Part shown: piece by piece, positions 37,191 through 46,627 of the stretch
How positions within the stretch are numbered: the stretch's first letter is position 1
Layout: every line of letters begins with the position of its first letter
Assembly (NCBI GenBank): GCA_016744455.1
Contig: JADGEI010000008.1
Coordinates: 1 to 64,000 of the forward strand
DNA: 64,000 bases
Direction: 5' to 3'
Source of the DNA: Alcanivoracaceae bacterium
GTDB lineage: Bacteria; Pseudomonadota; Gammaproteobacteria; Xanthomonadales; Marinicellaceae
Position numbers and translations under genes: made by a program
Notes under the pieces: generated by a model
Seen by the model: the letters and a program-made list of their open reading frames with translations, nothing else
Told to the model about the DNA's origin: nothing
Databases searched by the model: none

Positions 37191-37949
37191 ATGAAATATT
37201 TATATAATCCTAATATTATGATAATAAAACCAGAAATATTCACAAATTTATCGGTTCAGTCGCTACAAACAACTCGGCGAGAAGGTAAGAGTACAAAACC
37301 ATATAACTCTATGAATTTAGGTGTTTTTAATGACGATGAAATGGTGTTGTCAAATCTCGAATTGCTTACCATAGAGCACGGCCTTCCTCATATACCGGTT
37401 TTTATGCAACAAGTCCATGCAAATCATGTGGTTGAATATACTAAGCTACCCAGCTCTCATGGAGAAAAACAAGCCGATGGGTGTTTTACTCGTAAAAAAG
37501 GAGTCATATGTGCGGTTCTATCAGCGGATTGTCTGCCAGTGTTAATTGCGGATAAACAGGCAACAGTCGTTGCAGCCGTTCACTGTGGTTGGCGTGGATT
37601 ATATTCAGAAATACTCAAAACTACTGTCAACAAATTGGCTGTCAATGCCAAGGATTTACAGTGCTGGCTTGGGCCTTGTATTTCTTATAAACCCTATCGT
37701 GTGGATGAAAAATTTAGAGCACAATTTGTAAAAAAAGACCCAGAATATGCCCATAGTTTTTACCGCAATAACAAAGGCGGTTGGCATGCAGACTTGAAGA
37801 AAATAGCCGTACAACAATTAAAAACATTAGGCGTAAAAGAAATTACTCAAACACCTTATTGTACACATGGGAATAAAAATCTTTTTTATTCTTATCGAAG
37901 AGATGGTGAAACTGGTCGAATGGCAACTTTGATATGGCTTGCAACATAA
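37191..37949 (+). CDS. pgeF: Peptidoglycan editing factor PgeF
   Basis: PgeF (YfiH, multicopper-laccase-like fold) removes wrong amino acids such as L-serine from peptidoglycan precursors; related proteins act on purine nucleosides. The product has 252 residues. The signature is VCAVLSADCLPVLIADKQATVVAAVHCGWRGL, with catalytic Cys and His, and the end is CTHGNKNLFYSYRRDGETGRMATLIWL. The start at 37191 has AAGGTAG upstream, and a second ATG nine codons later has no such site. It is followed by clpB after 85 bases, as in E. coli. Confidence 0.93.
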   Translation: MKYLYNPNIMIIKPEIFTNLSVQSLQTTRREGKSTKPYNSMNLGVFNDDEMVLSNLELLTIEHGLPHIPVFMQQVHANHVVEYTKLPSSHGEKQADGCFTRKKGVICAVLSADCLPVLIADKQATVVAAVHCGWRGLYSEILKTTVNKLAVNAKDLQCWLGPCISYKPYRVDEKFRAQFVKKDPEYAHSFYRNNKGGWHADLKKIAVQQLKTLGVKEITQTPYCTHGNKNLFYSYRRDGETGRMATLIWLAT

Positions 37950-37970
37950 AATGTGCTTATTTTAAGTGTT

Positions 37971-37998
37971 GTTGATATTTAACATAATATCCCTATAT
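37971..37998 (+). promoter_or_regulatory. Candidate sigma-32 heat-shock promoter of clpB
   Basis: GTTGATA (37971-37977), 13 bases, then CCCTATAT (37991-37998) resembles the sigma-32 pattern CTTGAAA-N13/14-CCCCATNT. The -10 part is near consensus and the -35 part is partial. It lies 37 bases before the clpB ATG, where a heat-shock promoter is expected. Confidence 0.5.
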
Positions 37999-38034
37999 TA
38001 ATGTCATATTAATACTTTATATAGGTAATGAAAA

Positions 38035-40611
38035 ATGCAAATAGATAAATTTACTAGCAACTTTCAGCAAGCCATACAAGAAGCTCAATCGATAGCTGTT
38101 GGCAGCGATCACAATATGGTGGAGACATCTCATTTGATGTCTGCATTGTTGAATCAAAAAGGGTCGTCAACAGCTTCATTGTTGCGTAAGGCGAATGTTG
38201 ATGTAGCTAAGCTCAATCAAGAAATAGCAGAAATAATTGACAAATTACCAACAGTATCTGGCAATGAAGGCAATGTAAACCTATCAAATGGATTGGTTAG
38301 AACGCTAAATTTGTGTGATAAGTTGGCGCAACAAAGAAATGACTCATATATCTCAAGTGAATTATTTGTCTTAGCTGTTTTACAAGTCAAAGACAGTACT
38401 GCTCGTGCTCTAGAAAGTGCGGGAGCCAAACAAGGCGATATTGGCAGAGTTATTGAAGACATACGAGGAGGAGAGTCTGTGAATGACCAAAATGCTGAAG
38501 AAAACCGTGGAGCACTAGATAAATACACTCAAGACTTAACAGCAAAAGCGGAACAAACTAAATTGGACCCAGTGATTGGGCGTGATGAAGAAATTCGCCG
38601 CATGATACAAATCCTCTCACGAAGAACTAAAAATAATCCGGTGCTTATTGGTGCTCCAGGCGTAGGGAAAACAGCAATTGTTGAAGGTTTAGCGCAACGT
38701 ATTGTTAATAATGAAGTACCTGAAAGCATGAAAAACAAAAGAGTATTATCTCTAGATTTAGGTTCTTTGATAGCTGGTGCCAAATACCGTGGTGAATTTG
38801 AAGAACGCTTAAAAACATTGCTCAAGGATTTATCCAAGCAAGAAGGCAATGTCATTTTATTTATCGATGAAATGCATACATTAATTGGTGCTGGTAAGGC
38901 CGAAGGTTCAATGGACGCTGGTAATATGCTTAAACCAGCCTTGGCTCGTGGCGAATTGCATTGTATAGGTGCAACCACTTTAGATGAATTCCGTGAACAC
39001 GTGGAAAAAGACAAAGCCATTACGCGTAGATTTCAAAAAATTATTGTTGATGAGCCATCGGTTGAAGACACCATTGCCATATTACGTGGTCTCAATGAAC
39101 GTTATGAAGTGCACCATGGTGTAGAAATTACAGATCCAGCGATTGTGGCTGCTGCAATGTTATCACATCGCTATATTACAGATAGAAATTTGCCAGATAA
39201 AGCCATTGATTTAATGGATGAAGCGGCTAGTCGAATTCGTATGGAAATTGATTCTAAACCTGAAAAGCTCGATCACTTAGAACGTAAGATGATTCAGCTG
39301 AAAATTGAAAAAGCATCATTGAAAAAAGAAAAAGATGATGCTTCAAAGAAACGCAGAGATGAATTGACAGATAGAATTAATGAAATGGAACGTGAATTTT
39401 CAGATCTCAATGAAATTTGGAAGGCAGAGAAAGCAGCGGTAGCAGGTACAACTCATTTAAAAGAAGCCTTAGAGCTGGCTAGAGCAGAACTAGAAACAGC
39501 CATGCGTACTAATGATTATGCCAAAATTTCAAAAATACAATACGGTGATATCCCTAATTTAGAAAAAGAAATTGAACAAGCTAGCCATGCGGAACAACAA
39601 GAATTTACCTTGCTACGATCTAAAGTTACAGAAGCAGAAATTGCTGAAGTCGTTGCAAAATGGACTGGTATCCCCGTCAATAAAATGATGCAGGGAGAAA
39701 AAGATAAACTGTTAAGTATGGAAAAAGAACTGCATAAAAGATTGATAGGGCAAGATGAAGCTGTTGTTACAGTATCTGATGCCATCAGGCGTTCACGAGC
39801 AGGATTATCTGATCCAAATCGTCCAACAGGTTCATTCTTGTTTTTAGGGCCAACAGGTGTTGGTAAAACAGAACTATGTAAATCATTGGCACATTTTATG
39901 TTTGATTCCAGTGATGCCATGGTGCGCATTGATATGTCAGAATTTATGGAAAAACATTCAGTTGCACGTTTAATTGGTGCACCTCCTGGCTATGTGGGTT
40001 ATGAACAAGGTGGATACTTAACAGAAGCTGTTAGACGCAAACCTTATTCGGTTATCTTATTGGATGAAGTAGAAAAAGCCCATAACGATGTCTTCAATAT
40101 TTTATTGCAAGTCTTGGATGATGGCCGTTTAACCGATGGTCAAGGTCGAACGGTAGATTTTAAAAACACCGTTATAATTATGACATCGAATTTGGGTTCG
40201 GATATTATTCAGGAAAAAATTGACCATTCTTATGCAGAGATTAAATCATCAGTTATGGAGGTTGTTGGGCATCACTTTCGCCCTGAATTTATTAACCGAG
40301 TTGACGATATTGTCGTCTTTCATCCGCTTAATAAAGAAAATATTCGTGCCATTGCTGCCCTACAAATCAAGTCATTGGCAAAACGACTGGTTCCAAGAGA
40401 AATTGTCTTAACCGTTAGTGAAGTTGCTTTAGATTATATTGGTGAATTGGGCTACAATCCTGTTTACGGTGCTAGACCATTAAAACGAGCCATCCAAGAT
40501 GTACTAGAAAATCCATTGTCAAAAGCCTTGTTGTCAGGCAAGTTTCATAATGGGGATCATATTGAGGCTAGTTTTAAAAATGGACAAATGTTATTTAATA
40601 AGTTAGATTAA
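38035..40611 (+). CDS. clpB: ATP-dependent disaggregase ClpB
   Basis: ClpB is a hexameric AAA+ chaperone that extracts proteins from aggregates together with DnaK. It has 858 residues against 857 in E. coli. An N-terminal Clp-N repeat domain is followed by AAA1 (Walker [14 protein letters not shown], Walker [16 protein letters not shown]), the long coiled M-domain (about 400-525) and AAA2 ([23 protein letters not shown]). The C-terminal end has [11 protein letters not shown]. All catalytic motifs are intact. A sigma-32-like promoter precedes it and a strong terminator follows. Confidence 0.98.
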   Translation: MQIDKFTSNFQQAIQEAQSIAVGSDHNMVETSHLMSALLNQKGSSTASLLRKANVDVAKLNQEIAEIIDKLPTVSGNEGNVNLSNGLVRTLNLCDKLAQQRNDSYISSELFVLAVLQVKDSTARALESAGAKQGDIGRVIEDIRGGESVNDQNAEENRGALDKYTQDLTAKAEQTKLDPVIGRDEEIRRMIQILSRRTKNNPVLIGAPGVGKTAIVEGLAQRIVNNEVPESMKNKRVLSLDLGSLIAGAKYRGEFEERLKTLLKDLSKQEGNVILFIDEMHTLIGAGKAEGSMDAGNMLKPALARGELHCIGATTLDEFREHVEKDKAITRRFQKIIVDEPSVEDTIAILRGLNERYEVHHGVEITDPAIVAAAMLSHRYITDRNLPDKAIDLMDEAASRIRMEIDSKPEKLDHLERKMIQLKIEKASLKKEKDDASKKRRDELTDRINEMEREFSDLNEIWKAEKAAVAGTTHLKEALELARAELETAMRTNDYAKISKIQYGDIPNLEKEIEQASHAEQQEFTLLRSKVTEAEIAEVVAKWTGIPVNKMMQGEKDKLLSMEKELHKRLIGQDEAVVTVSDAIRRSRAGLSDPNRPTGSFLFLGPTGVGKTELCKSLAHFMFDSSDAMVRIDMSEFMEKHSVARLIGAPPGYVGYEQGGYLTEAVRRKPYSVILLDEVEKAHNDVFNILLQVLDDGRLTDGQGRTVDFKNTVIIMTSNLGSDIIQEKIDHSYAEIKSSVMEVVGHHFRPEFINRVDDIVVFHPLNKENIRAIAALQIKSLAKRLVPREIVLTVSEVALDYIGELGYNPVYGARPLKRAIQDVLENPLSKALLSGKFHNGDHIEASFKNGQMLFNKLD

Positions 40612-40672
40612 TTACTGAGCCTTTCAAACTCTTTTTTTTATCGCCCCTGAGCTATGTAATAATAAGTTTTGA

Positions 40673-40717
40673 ACAATCATTGAGTTTTGTAGAAAGAATA
40701 TAGAACTCAATGATTGT
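40673..40717 (+). terminator. Intrinsic terminator downstream of clpB
   Basis: A perfect 14-bp inverted repeat, ACAATCATTGAGTT (40673-40686) and AACTCAATGATTGT (40704-40717), has a 17-base loop and is followed by GAAGGGTTTTTTATT. It lies 60 bases after the clpB stop. Confidence 0.8.
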
Positions 40718-40730
40718 GAAGGGTTTTTTA

Positions 40731-41495
40731 TTAATTAAACTTATAAATAGTTGTATCTGCCAAATGCGAAGGTACAACATTTTTTAATGAGCGTGAAATG
40801 TTTTCGATTCGTCCAGGGTTGATCTTTTCCCAGTCTTGCAGCATCATTTTTATAGCTTGACGTTGCATATTGTCTTGAGAACCACATAGATTACAAGGGA
40901 TAATTGGGTAATTGGCTATATTTGCGTAAGCCAAAATGTCTTTTTCTGCACAATACGAAAGTGGTCGAATGACGGTGTGTTTCCTGTCATCGGAGAATAA
41001 TTTTGGTGGCATGGATTTAAGTTTGCTGCCAAAAAACATATTTAAGAATAGTGTTTCTACTCGGTCATCACGGTGATGCCCTAAAGCTATTTTGCTACAA
41101 TTGTGTTCCTCAGCAAAAGAATATAGAATGCCTCGACGTAATCGTGAACATAAGCCACAGGTCGTTTTTCCTTCGGGGATTATGTTTTTTACTATGCTGT
41201 AGGTGTCTTGTTCGATGATATGAAAATCAACGCCTAATTTTGTTAAGTACTCAGGTAAAATGTATTCAGGAAACCCCGGTTGCTTTTGATCAAGATTAAC
41301 TGCCAATAATTCAAATTCAATTGGTGCTTTTTTTTGCAAAAATAATAGCATATCAAGCATAGCGAAAGAATCCTTGCCACCCGATAGGCAAACCATGATT
41401 TTGTCACCTTCTTCAATCATGTTGAAATCAGCAATGGCTTTACCAGTTAGGTGTTTGAGCTTGTTCTGTAGTTTATTGAAAGCTTTATCTTGCAT
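40731..41495 (-). CDS. ttcA: tRNA 2-thiocytidine(32) synthetase TtcA
   Basis: TtcA thiolates cytidine 32 in certain tRNAs. It uses ATP to activate the base and an iron-sulphur cluster to carry sulphur. The product has 254 residues, shorter than the 311 of E. coli mainly at the two ends. The PP-loop motif is [10 protein letters not shown] near residue 35. Cluster cysteines are in [10 protein letters not shown] and in [31 protein letters not shown] matches the E. coli C-terminus. It converges on clpB with a strong terminator between, and is divergent from the YdcH-like gene. Confidence 0.93.
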   Translation of the reverse strand: MQDKAFNKLQNKLKHLTGKAIADFNMIEEGDKIMVCLSGGKDSFAMLDMLLFLQKKAPIEFELLAVNLDQKQPGFPEYILPEYLTKLGVDFHIIEQDTYSIVKNIIPEGKTTCGLCSRLRRGILYSFAEEHNCSKIALGHHRDDRVETLFLNMFFGSKLKSMPPKLFSDDRKHTVIRPLSYCAEKDILAYANIANYPIIPCNLCGSQDNMQRQAIKMMLQDWEKINPGRIENISRSLKNVVPSHLADTTIYKFN

Positions 41496-41567
41496 TAGGA
41501 TTTTGTTTGTAAATCAGTATAAAAATGGTATATTGTAAGTCTCATTTCTCATAAGTAAATAAAAACA

Positions 41568-41774
41568 GTGCAACAGCAAGACATTAGATCATTAGAATTA
41601 CAGTTGTTAGAGTTGCGCAGTGAGCATCGAGATTTGGATGAAATTATTCAAGAAATGATAGATTCTCAACACCCTGACCAGTTAAAAACCCAACGTCTAA
41701 AGAAAAGAAAATTACGTTTAAAGGACAGTATTACTCAACTTGAGAGTATGTTGATACCTGACATAGATGCTTGA
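41568..41774 (+). CDS. YdcH-like DUF465 small protein
   Basis: The product has 68 residues and is highly charged and helical: LELQLLELRSEHRDLDEIIQEMI, then a turn at SQHPDQLK, then a second helix LKKRKLRLKDSITQLESML. This two-helix antiparallel layout is typical of DUF465/YdcH proteins. Their function is not established. The start is GTG at 41568. It ends four bases before the convergent tsaD gene. Confidence 0.85.
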   Translation: MQQQDIRSLELQLLELRSEHRDLDEIIQEMIDSQHPDQLKTQRLKKRKLRLKDSITQLESMLIPDIDA

Positions 41775-41778
41775 TTCG

Positions 41779-42825
41779 TTATACTAGAGTTTCTTCTAAA
41801 TCTTCTAAACTCCACCTAGGATAGGCTTTTATTTTATTGCTTTGACTTTTCTCTTTTAATAACCGTAAAGCACCTGCAAAAGCTATCATTGCACCGTTGT
41901 CAGTACAGTATTTTAGGGCGGGGAAATATGATTTAATTCTTAGTTTTGTCTCTAGCTCTTTTAGTTGGATACGCAATTCGGTATTAGCACTAACGCCTCC
42001 AGCAATAACTAATGTTTTATAGCTTGTTTGTTTGATCGCTCGCTGACATTTTTTTACTAGGGTATCGACAATGGCTTCTTGAAAACTTGCAGCGATATCA
42101 TTGATGAGTTTCTCTTTGTCTCTGCTTTCATCGTAGTTATCTTTTTCAATTTCTTTCAAATAAGTCACACGTACAGCTGTTTTTAAACCAGAAAAGCTAA
42201 AATCTAATCCAGGGCGATTCATCATGGGGCGTGGAAATTTGAATCGATTCTTGTCTCCTTTTGTGGCGAGGTCTGAAAGGATTTTGCCGCCAGGGTAACC
42301 CAATCCAAGTAATTTTGCAGTTTTGTCAAAGGCTTCACCTGCAGCATCATCGAGAGTGTCGCCTAAAATTGTATAGTCACCTAAACCTTTGACGTCTACT
42401 AATAAGCTATGCCCACCAGATACTAAAAGACAAACAAAAGGGAACTCAGGTTTGTCCTCATCAAGTAAGGGTGCTAGTAAGTGCCCTTCCATGTGATGAA
42501 CTTCTATTGAGGGTAAATCAAGTGCCCAAGCCAACGAGCAGCCAACACTTGAGCCAACCAACAAGGCACCAATTAATCCGGGGCCTGCAGTATAAGCGAT
42601 GCCATCTAAATCATTTAAAGAAATATTGGCATCAATACAAGCTTGTTTAATCAATGGGACAGTTTTTTTAATGTGATCACGTGATGCAATTTCTGGAAAT
42701 ACACCACCATATTGAGCATGTAACTCAATTTGCGAATAAAGCTGATCAGCAATTAGGCCATTATCAGTATCATAGATGGCAATCCCTGTTTCATCACAGG
42801 ATGTTTCAATTCCAAGAACTATCAT
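41779..42825 (-). CDS. tsaD: tRNA threonylcarbamoyladenosine transferase TsaD
   Basis: TsaD transfers the threonylcarbamoyl group to adenosine 37 of ANN-decoding tRNAs, with TsaB and TsaE. It has 348 residues. The ASKHA ATPase start is [15 protein letters not shown]. The metal histidines His111 and His115 are in [12 protein letters not shown], and [28 protein letters not shown] and [13 protein letters not shown] follow. The usual rpsU neighbour is not here; instead YdcH converges on it and a universal stress protein gene lies upstream. Confidence 0.96.
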   Translation of the reverse strand: MIVLGIETSCDETGIAIYDTDNGLIADQLYSQIELHAQYGGVFPEIASRDHIKKTVPLIKQACIDANISLNDLDGIAYTAGPGLIGALLVGSSVGCSLAWALDLPSIEVHHMEGHLLAPLLDEDKPEFPFVCLLVSGGHSLLVDVKGLGDYTILGDTLDDAAGEAFDKTAKLLGLGYPGGKILSDLATKGDKNRFKFPRPMMNRPGLDFSFSGLKTAVRVTYLKEIEKDNYDESRDKEKLINDIAASFQEAIVDTLVKKCQRAIKQTSYKTLVIAGGVSANTELRIQLKELETKLRIKSYFPALKYCTDNGAMIAFAGALRLLKEKSQSNKIKAYPRWSLEDLEETLV

Positions 42826-42914
42826 TGTATAACCTGTCTTTCCTTACTTTAAGTAAATTAAAAACTTGGATTTTGCCACATCCAGTGACTGAATTCTATC
42901 TTAATCGAGTTGAC

Positions 42915-43349
42915 TTAAATTTTTATTACTAAAATATCACAAGGTGTCCCATGTACGACACTAGATGCCGTAGAGCCAAGCAACAATGCAATTCCGTGTC
43001 TTCCATGAGAGCCCATAACAATGCAATCAGCTTGGTGCTCTTTGGCAAAATTCCTAATTTCCTTAGCAGGGCTTCCTGTTAATATATGTGTGTGCTGTTC
43101 ATTAAAGCCATGTTTTTCAGCTAGTTTTGTTAATGTATTTTGCACTTCTGCTTTTTGTTCATGCGTTTCAGATGTGTAGCCCATAGGCACTGCGAGTGGA
43201 GATCCTTGGAATGCAATAGGAATTTCATCCCAAACATAAATTAAATCTAACGCATTATTGTTTCCTGCCAATTGCTTCGCTTTTGAAATTATTTCATCAG
43301 AATCAATGAGTGGATCAATGGCAACGACTACTTTTTTATATAAAGGCAT
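42915..43349 (-). CDS. Universal stress protein, UspA family
   Basis: The product has 144 residues and one Usp domain. It begins LYKKVVVAIDPLIDSDEII, and the ATP-binding signature GSHGRHGIALLLGSTASSVV is near residues 110-130, so it is of the ATP-binding kind. Usp proteins of this class help survival in growth arrest or low oxygen. CCTCCTAAGG on the plus strand (AGGAGG on the minus strand) before the ATG is a strong ribosome binding site. An FNR/Anr-like box lies about 60-70 bases upstream. Confidence 0.93.
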   Translation of the reverse strand: MPLYKKVVVAIDPLIDSDEIISKAKQLAGNNNALDLIYVWDEIPIAFQGSPLAVPMGYTSETHEQKAEVQNTLTKLAEKHGFNEQHTHILTGSPAKEIRNFAKEHQADCIVMGSHGRHGIALLLGSTASSVVHGTPCDILVIKI

Positions 43350-43407
43350 AATTCCCTCCTAAGGGTTATATTCTTATTAAGTTTAACACTATGCTGATTA
43401 AATTTAA

Positions 43408-43421
43408 TTGACGAATGTCAT
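43408..43421 (-). promoter_or_regulatory. FNR/Anr/Dnr-like box upstream of the usp gene
   Basis: TTGAC-GAAT-GTCAT matches the Crp/FNR-superfamily half-sites TTGAC/GTCAA at nine of ten positions. Its centre is 65 bases before the usp start codon. I could not fix a matching -10 at the exact class II distance, so the assignment is tentative. Low-oxygen control of usp genes by Anr is known in Pseudomonas. Confidence 0.45.
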
Positions 43422-43531
43422 TAACAAGGCAGATGAATAATAATTTAGGTGGATCATTTTTAACCTGAGTTATCCAAAAAAAAATTGTAAAAACACAACT
43501 CAGTGTTGATAATTAGTAAACAGGAGTCAAT

Positions 43532-43606
43532 ATGTTTCGCTTTCGCATTGATTTGAACTTTCAATACCCTTTTCTCATCATGTCAAGATTATGCAAAACC
43601 CTCTAG
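43532..43606 (+). CDS. Possible 24-residue small protein or leader peptide
   Basis: An ATG at 43532 is preceded by CAGGAGTCAAT, a near-perfect ribosome binding site at 7-base spacing. The frame encodes MFRFRIDLNFQYPFLIMSRL and four further residues, ending at TAG 43606. It lies 36 bases before the ClsB-like gene on the same strand. It may be a real small protein or a regulatory leader. No homologue is known to me. Confidence 0.4.
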   Translation: MFRFRIDLNFQYPFLIMSRLCKTL

Positions 43607-43642
43607 GTTATGTTATAATTAAAACAATACGTGAAAGTAATA

Positions 43643-44782
43643 ATGTTAGAAAAAAATTCAAAATTTTTCCCTTGGAGAGCAAATAATTCATTTAGCCTAT
43701 TGATGAATGGTTCATCGTTTTATGAAAAAATGTTGCTTTCCATAGATCATGCAGAAAACTTCATTTTGTTAGAAACTTATTTTGTTGAATCTGGTGAAGT
43801 TTGCTCAAATTTTATTCGTTCTTTAATCGTTGCAGCCAAAAGAGGTGTGGATGTTTATGTGATGTTTGATGCCATGGGGTCAAGAGGTGTTAAAAAAGCA
43901 GATATTACATTATTGAATAATAGTAATATTAATTTTTGTTTCTATCATCCTATCAAATACAGCTTTTTATTAAATAATTTTTATCGAGATCACAGGAAAT
44001 TACTGTTAGTCGATAATGACGTTGCTTATGTTGGAGGGGCTGGTATTTCGGATCATTTTATTGGCCAAAATTATTGGCGTGACAATATGTTGGAAATATC
44101 AGGAGCTGTTGTAAAAGATTGGACAAGTTTGTTCATTTATAATTGGCAGAAACAAAATAATTGCACTTTGAAAAAATTTAAACGTAAATTTATAGTAGAT
44201 AAACTACATATTACGAAGGGTAAAGTTGCCTATAGTCGTGGTTTTTTTTTCAACCAAATTAAGAGCAACCTCATTAATCAGATAGAAAAAAGTACGAATA
44301 GAGTTTGGCTTGTCAGTGCTTATTTTGTACCTTCATTAAAGTTACGTAAGGCATTGATTTTGGCTGCAAAAAGAGGTGTTGAAATCCTCTTAATGTTACC
44401 TGGGGTTAAAACAGATAATGCTATGTCAAGATACATAGGGCATGGGCACTATGCAAAACTACTAAAATTGAATGTAAAAATAGTGGAGTTTAAACAACAT
44501 TTCATCCACTCAAAAATTGTTTTGGTTGATGATTGGGTAACTATGGGTTCATCAAACCTTGATCGTTGGGGCTCGAACTGGAATTTAGAAGCCAATCAGG
44601 AAATTCAAGACAGAGATTTTGCCGATAGAGTTAGGCAGATGTTTAAACATGACCTAAACAAGTGTGAGGTCATTACTTTAGATAAATGGAACAGACGTTC
44701 ATGGAAACAAAAGTGGAAGGTGTGCATTTGGAAATACATAGGTAAAATAATTGCAAAAATTGGCTTGAATAAAAATGAATGA
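43643..44782 (+). CDS. ClsB-like phospholipase D / cardiolipin synthase
   Basis: The product has about 379 residues with two HKD motifs of the phospholipase D superfamily: DHRKLLLVD near residue 117 and HSKIVLVDD near residue 287, each followed by the Gly/Ser-rich stretch (GGAGISD and MGSSNLD). The layout without N-terminal membrane helices resembles ClsB (YbhO), which makes cardiolipin from two phosphatidylglycerol molecules. Translation could start at GTG 43631 or ATG 43643; neither has a strong site. It overlaps the next gene by eight bases. The pairing with a Na/Pi-type transporter has no obvious logic. Confidence 0.85.
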   Translation: MLEKNSKFFPWRANNSFSLLMNGSSFYEKMLLSIDHAENFILLETYFVESGEVCSNFIRSLIVAAKRGVDVYVMFDAMGSRGVKKADITLLNNSNINFCFYHPIKYSFLLNNFYRDHRKLLLVDNDVAYVGGAGISDHFIGQNYWRDNMLEISGAVVKDWTSLFIYNWQKQNNCTLKKFKRKFIVDKLHITKGKVAYSRGFFFNQIKSNLINQIEKSTNRVWLVSAYFVPSLKLRKALILAAKRGVEILLMLPGVKTDNAMSRYIGHGHYAKLLKLNVKIVEFKQHFIHSKIVLVDDWVTMGSSNLDRWGSNWNLEANQEIQDRDFADRVRQMFKHDLNKCEVITLDKWNRRSWKQKWKVCIWKYIGKIIAKIGLNKNE

Positions 44783-46421
44783 ATATATTGATGTATGGAA
44801 ATTATTAGCTGGTCTTAGCTTGTTTTTATTTGGTATGAGTCAATTAGAATATGCCTTAAAAAAACTTTCTGGCAAACGCTTTCAACAAATACTTAGTCGT
44901 TCCTCGAGGAGTCCTTTGCGATCAGTATTAACTGGAACAATAGCAACCACAGTAGTTCAAAGTAGCTCCTTGGTTGGTCTAATCGTTCTAGCCTTTGTTG
45001 GTATAGGCATAATACCACTAGTGAATGCTATAGGGATTGTTATAGGTTCTAATCTTGGTACTACATTTACTGGTTGGGTAGTTGCAACACTTGGATTTAA
45101 GTTAGATATGAGTCAGTATATTTATCCTATTTTAGGAGTGGCAGGCTTATGTTTAGGAATATTTAAAGGGAAGTGGAGGTCATTTAGTCTGTTTGTTTTT
45201 GGATTGGCACTCTTGTTGTTAGGACTGGATTTTATGAAAGATAGCACATCTAATATAACCACACAATTGGATATTAAAATCTTAGGTGGTTATCCTTTGA
45301 TTATTTATTTATTAGCAGGTACACTTTTGACTGCAATAATACAGTCAAGTTCTGCTGTAATGATGTTAACGCTTAGTGCTTTATATGCTGGCATGATTAC
45401 TCTTCCTGAAGCTGCTGCTTTGGTTATTGGAGCTGATTTAGGAACTACTAGTACGGTGATACTTGGTAGTTTACAAGGCAGCATTGTTAAACGCCAATTA
45501 GCTATGGCACACGTGTCGTTTAATGTTTGTGTTGATGTGCTAACTTTTGTTTTCTTGCATGCATTGTTAGAGCTAGTTAAGATCTTAGGTATCAGCGACC
45601 CATTGTATACATTAGTTGCCTTTCATAGTTTGTTTAATCTCTTTGGTTTGTTGGTTTTTATGCCATTTATCCGAAAATTTTCCGCTTTATTAGAAAAGCG
45701 GATAAAAAAACATAATCATAACTTAACACAATATATTAATAATGTCTCAGTGGATATTACAGGTGCAGCGATAGAGGCTTTAACCAAGGAAACCCAATAT
45801 TTACTTTATTTGGTGTTACAATTAAATTGCCGTTTCTTACACATTCAATTAAGTAAAAATACATCATTCGTAGGCATTCCTTCAGTTCCCAAACACCTGT
45901 TGTACGCTGATAACATTGAATACTATATGGCAATAAAACAGCTTGAAGGTGAAATTGTTCATTATGCCTTAAAAATTAAGATCGAAGATGAGAATGGTTC
46001 CTCTATGGGGGTTTCAGAACAAATTGACCGTTTAATGAAAGCCATTCGCTTAGCTGTTTATTCAGCTAAAGCACTTAAAGATATTGATAGTGATATAAGA
46101 ACTTTTGATTTGCAAAGTAATAATTGGTTTAATACATATTTCAAGAAATTACAGTTTGCAGCAAAAACTATGTTTTCTTCAACACAGATTAGTTTGTACA
46201 TATTAAGTGACAGCCAAGCTGAAAAAATAGATTTGGATGTTTTGAGTGAAGAATCGCATGTTTTCCATCAAGAGATTGCGTATACAATCTACAACAATAA
46301 ATCTGAAGCACCATTAACGTCGTTAGATTTGTCTACAATGCTCAATGTCAATGAAGAAATCAAAATGTCCGAAAAACAGTTCATTGAAGCGTTAAGATTT
46401 TATTACAATTCCCAAAAATAA
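44775..46421 (+). CDS. Na/Pi cotransporter-like protein with PhoU-like tail
   Basis: The product has 548 residues. The first part (1-310) has about eight membrane helices and the two inverted-repeat signatures TTVVQSSSLVGLIVLAFVG and TAIIQSSSAVMMLTL, plus GSNLGTTFTGW and GADLGTTSTV. These are hallmarks of the NptA/YjbB family, which moves phosphate, usually outward or with sodium. The C-terminal 220 residues are helical and PhoU-like. The start overlaps the ClsB-like gene by eight bases, indicating one operon. No pst genes are near. Confidence 0.88.
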   Translation: MNEYIDVWKLLAGLSLFLFGMSQLEYALKKLSGKRFQQILSRSSRSPLRSVLTGTIATTVVQSSSLVGLIVLAFVGIGIIPLVNAIGIVIGSNLGTTFTGWVVATLGFKLDMSQYIYPILGVAGLCLGIFKGKWRSFSLFVFGLALLLLGLDFMKDSTSNITTQLDIKILGGYPLIIYLLAGTLLTAIIQSSSAVMMLTLSALYAGMITLPEAAALVIGADLGTTSTVILGSLQGSIVKRQLAMAHVSFNVCVDVLTFVFLHALLELVKILGISDPLYTLVAFHSLFNLFGLLVFMPFIRKFSALLEKRIKKHNHNLTQYINNVSVDITGAAIEALTKETQYLLYLVLQLNCRFLHIQLSKNTSFVGIPSVPKHLLYADNIEYYMAIKQLEGEIVHYALKIKIEDENGSSMGVSEQIDRLMKAIRLAVYSAKALKDIDSDIRTFDLQSNNWFNTYFKKLQFAAKTMFSSTQISLYILSDSQAEKIDLDVLSEESHVFHQEIAYTIYNNKSEAPLTSLDLSTMLNVNEEIKMSEKQFIEALRFYYNSQK

Positions 46422-46531
46422 TTTAATTTTAACTTTCAGCACACGCCATAGATTTATCGTTTCTACGTTTGAAAATAATACCTAAAGCCTATAAAAACCA
46501 TATTTAATGTTAACAAAAACCAAACTATGTA

Positions 46532-46559
46532 TTGACACGTACGAAGAAAGTAGTATTAT
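46532..46559 (+). promoter_or_regulatory. Promoter of the TonB-receptor gene
   Basis: A perfect TTGACA (46532-46537) is followed after 16 bases by TATTAT (46554-46559). The spacer begins CGTACGAA and its end overlaps TAGTAT. The same hexamers at the same offsets recur in a second promoter at 51095-51124, suggesting a shared regulator or common origin. Confidence 0.65.
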
Positions 46560-46564
46560 AAATA

Positions 46565-46596
46565 CACAATCTACGTAAAACATAGTACGTATTGTG
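46565..46596 (+). promoter_or_regulatory. Hairpin/operator in the TonB-receptor leader
   Basis: CACAA-TC-TACGTA (46565-46577) faces TACGTA-TTGTG (46586-46596) across an 8-base loop, forming 11 base pairs with a two-base bulge. It lies just after the expected start site and 31 bases before the ATG. It could be an RNA hairpin or a dyad operator; TACGTA is itself a palindrome. Confidence 0.5.
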
Positions 46597-46627
46597 AAAT
46601 ATACAAATATAATATTAGGAGAAACAA

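Noticed and set aside
38217..39929. Long minus-strand open frames inside clpB
   Set aside because: They are antisense shadows of a complete clpB with all motifs and have no ribosome sites or recognisable products.
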